64,000 bases of DNA from Mucilaginibacter pedocola. Its GTDB lineage: Bacteria > Bacteroidota > Bacteroidia > Sphingobacteriales > Sphingobacteriaceae. This document shows positions 62,856 through 64,000 of the stretch, piece after piece. The DNA lies in contig NZ_MBTF01000038.1 in the NCBI RefSeq assembly GCF_002013915.1, forward strand, positions 62,001 through 126,000, written 5' to 3'. The position numbers and the translations under genes were made by a program. The notes below the pieces were generated by a model. That model was not told the origin of the DNA, did no database searches, and worked only from the letters and a program-made list of their open reading frames with translations. Position 1 is the first letter of the stretch. Each line of letters begins with the position of its first letter.

Positions 62856-62912
62856 CACCTCCGTGTTTTTTATTCGGAAAGAGGCCAACTCTATGTAAAA
62901 TAGACTTTATTT

Positions 62913-63093
62913 ATGGAGGGCCGGGGTAACGAAAACAAACTGGAAAAGTATTCGCATTATGTAGTGCTACCACATTTTTTTGGAGGATGAAGAGTTAGCA
63001 TTAAAGGTGATTAACAAGATACCTAAGGATAAGCTTATCCTGCTTGATAAAATTTCCTGCGGGGTATTTGGTGAATTTGGAGCATCGTTATAA
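62913..63093 (+). pseudogene. fragment of a GntR-type regulator sensor domain
   Basis: The translation reads HYVVLPHF from one frame and then, after one surplus T in the run of seven at 62975-62981, LEDEELALKVINKIPKDK and LILLDKISCGVFGEFG from the next. Together they resemble part of the LacI-like sensor domain of Bacteroidota GntR regulators. The DNA-binding part and the rest of the sensor are missing on both sides, and a stop follows at 63091-63093. It is a relic. Nothing else was found in the 261-bp gap between 62856 and 63116. Confidence 0.5.
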
Positions 63094-63116
63094 ACCAATT
63101 GAACTCGATATAAAAC

Positions 63117-63983
63117 ATGAATATAAGGCCATTTTTACTCACCCTTACTTTACTATGTTCTGCACTGTGCAGTGTTGCACAGCAAAGCCTGCCACTATAT
63201 CCCGAGGGGCAAATACCTTTTGCCAAACCGGGTGCCGAAATACCAAAATTAACCGTTTACGCGCCTGCCAAAGCTAATGGCAAAGCGGTGATCGTATGCT
63301 CGGGCGGCTCGTACGTTGGCCGGGCTAATGATGTAGAAGGTATACCTGCCTGTAAAAAACTGATAGCTGCCGGCATAACTGCCTTTTTGCTGGATTACCG
63401 CGTGCCTGATCCTGCAAAAATGGACCACAAAGAGCTGGTGCCGCTTACCGATGCACAGCGCGCCATACAATACGTGCGCGAAAATGCCGCCAAGTACCAC
63501 ATCGACCCGCAGCAGTTGGGCATTATGGGTTTTTCGGCAGGCGGGCATTTGGTATCTACCGTGGGTGCGCATTTTAATAAAACCGAATTATCAAATCCTA
63601 AAAACACCAGCCTTCGCCCCAACTTTTTGGTGCTAATATACCCGGTGATCAGCTTTGCCGATTCGCTTACGCACCAAACATCGCGCGAACGGCTCATAGG
63701 GCCGGATATAACGCCCGAAAGAATTACCTATTACTCTAACGAACTGCAGGTTACCGATGATACGCCACCAACCTACATTACCCATGGTATGGATGATAGC
63801 GGCGTAAAGGTGGCCAACAGCCTGTACTTTGCTGCGGCCCTTAAACAGCACCACGTGCCGGTAGAACTTTTCCTGTACGCCAAAGGCGAACATGGTTACG
63901 GCGCTTACAATAAGGCAGCCCAAACGCAATGGATAGACGATTGCATCAACTGGATATTGAAAGATCGCTGGAAGCAGAACTAA
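63117..63983 (+). CDS. secreted alpha/beta-hydrolase (acetyl xylan esterase-like)
   Basis: A 288-aa secreted serine hydrolase (signal peptide ending near SVAQ). The nucleophile elbow is GFSAGG, the oxyanion region CSGGSYVGRA, and the remaining triad candidates are D in GMDDSG and H in KGEHGYG. It resembles esterases that remove acetyl groups from plant polysaccharides. It ends 17 bp before the window end and closes the glycan-degrading cluster. Confidence 0.85.
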   Translation: MNIRPFLLTLTLLCSALCSVAQQSLPLYPEGQIPFAKPGAEIPKLTVYAPAKANGKAVIVCSGGSYVGRANDVEGIPACKKLIAAGITAFLLDYRVPDPAKMDHKELVPLTDAQRAIQYVRENAAKYHIDPQQLGIMGFSAGGHLVSTVGAHFNKTELSNPKNTSLRPNFLVLIYPVISFADSLTHQTSRERLIGPDITPERITYYSNELQVTDDTPPTYITHGMDDSGVKVANSLYFAAALKQHHVPVELFLYAKGEHGYGAYNKAAQTQWIDDCINWILKDRWKQN

Positions 63984-64000
63984 AACACAAAAATTTCATA

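Overview
The window looks like a chromosome segment of a Bacteroidota member of the Sphingobacteriaceae type (Mucilaginibacter or Pedobacter would fit). The reasons are two SusC/SusD pairs, a hybrid two-component regulator of the fructan-utilisation kind, many secreted glycosidases, AT-rich spacers with candidate TTTG / TAnnTTTG promoter elements, and weak Shine-Dalgarno sequences. I saw no tRNA, rRNA, CRISPR array or insertion sequence. The genus is an inference.

Layout. (1) 138-694: a heme oxygenase gene broken by a one-base frameshift. (2) 1215-15914, minus strand: a thirteen-gene operon-like run. It has four TerD-superfamily proteins, three von Willebrand A proteins (TerY type), an AIM24-like protein, a PP2C phosphatase, a protein kinase, a TerB-N/TerB-C protein, a DUF2791-type ATPase and an Lhr-like helicase carrying TerB-like and BRCT modules. 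This is the TerY-P/Ter stress network joined to a DNA-processing ATPase-helicase pair that resembles BrxD/BrxHI of BREX defence. A perfect 18-bp inverted repeat lies upstream. (3) 16276-18495: a frameshifted DHA2-type drug exporter and its TetR regulator, each preceded by an operator-like palindrome. (4) 18561-19055: a divergent DUF892 protein. (5) 19288-33670: a fructan utilisation locus (two GH32 enzymes, a GH172-type enzyme, SusD, SusC, a sugar porter, and a divergent fructose-sensor-like hybrid regulator).

(6) 34132-44199, plus strand: the least familiar region. It encodes a LanC-like protein without zinc ligands, a fusion of inactive C39-like domain, VKOR and thioredoxin, two double-glycine leader proteins each with eight cysteines in the mature part, a C39-peptidase ABC exporter, an HlyD-like adaptor, a two-domain glycosyltransferase and UDP-galactopyranose mutase. 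I read it as a pathway that makes, oxidises, possibly glycosylates (galactofuranose is the guess) and exports disulfide-rich proteins. The two precursor genes come from a tandem duplication of about 663 bp, and each is followed by a hairpin conserved by compensating base changes.

(7) 44282-52952: a rhamnosidase locus (GH78, AraC regulator, SusD, SusC). (8) 53744-63983: an oxygenase and sugar-catabolism region. It has a desaturase-Rieske-NqrF-like fusion (like a fused MocD-MocE-MocF), a TIM-barrel sugar isomerase, a six-hairpin glycosidase, a beta-propeller glycosidase, ApbE, a secreted Gfo/Idh/MocA oxidoreductase and an esterase. The oxidoreductase lies directly behind apbE and carries a sequence matching the FMN-attachment motif that ApbE recognises. 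A GntR-type regulator fragment lies between the last two genes.

Limits: everything here is from reading sequence and recalling families. No alignment, structure or database search was run. Three coding sequences are broken by single-base shifts, two of them in homopolymers, so sequencing error must be considered alongside real gene decay.
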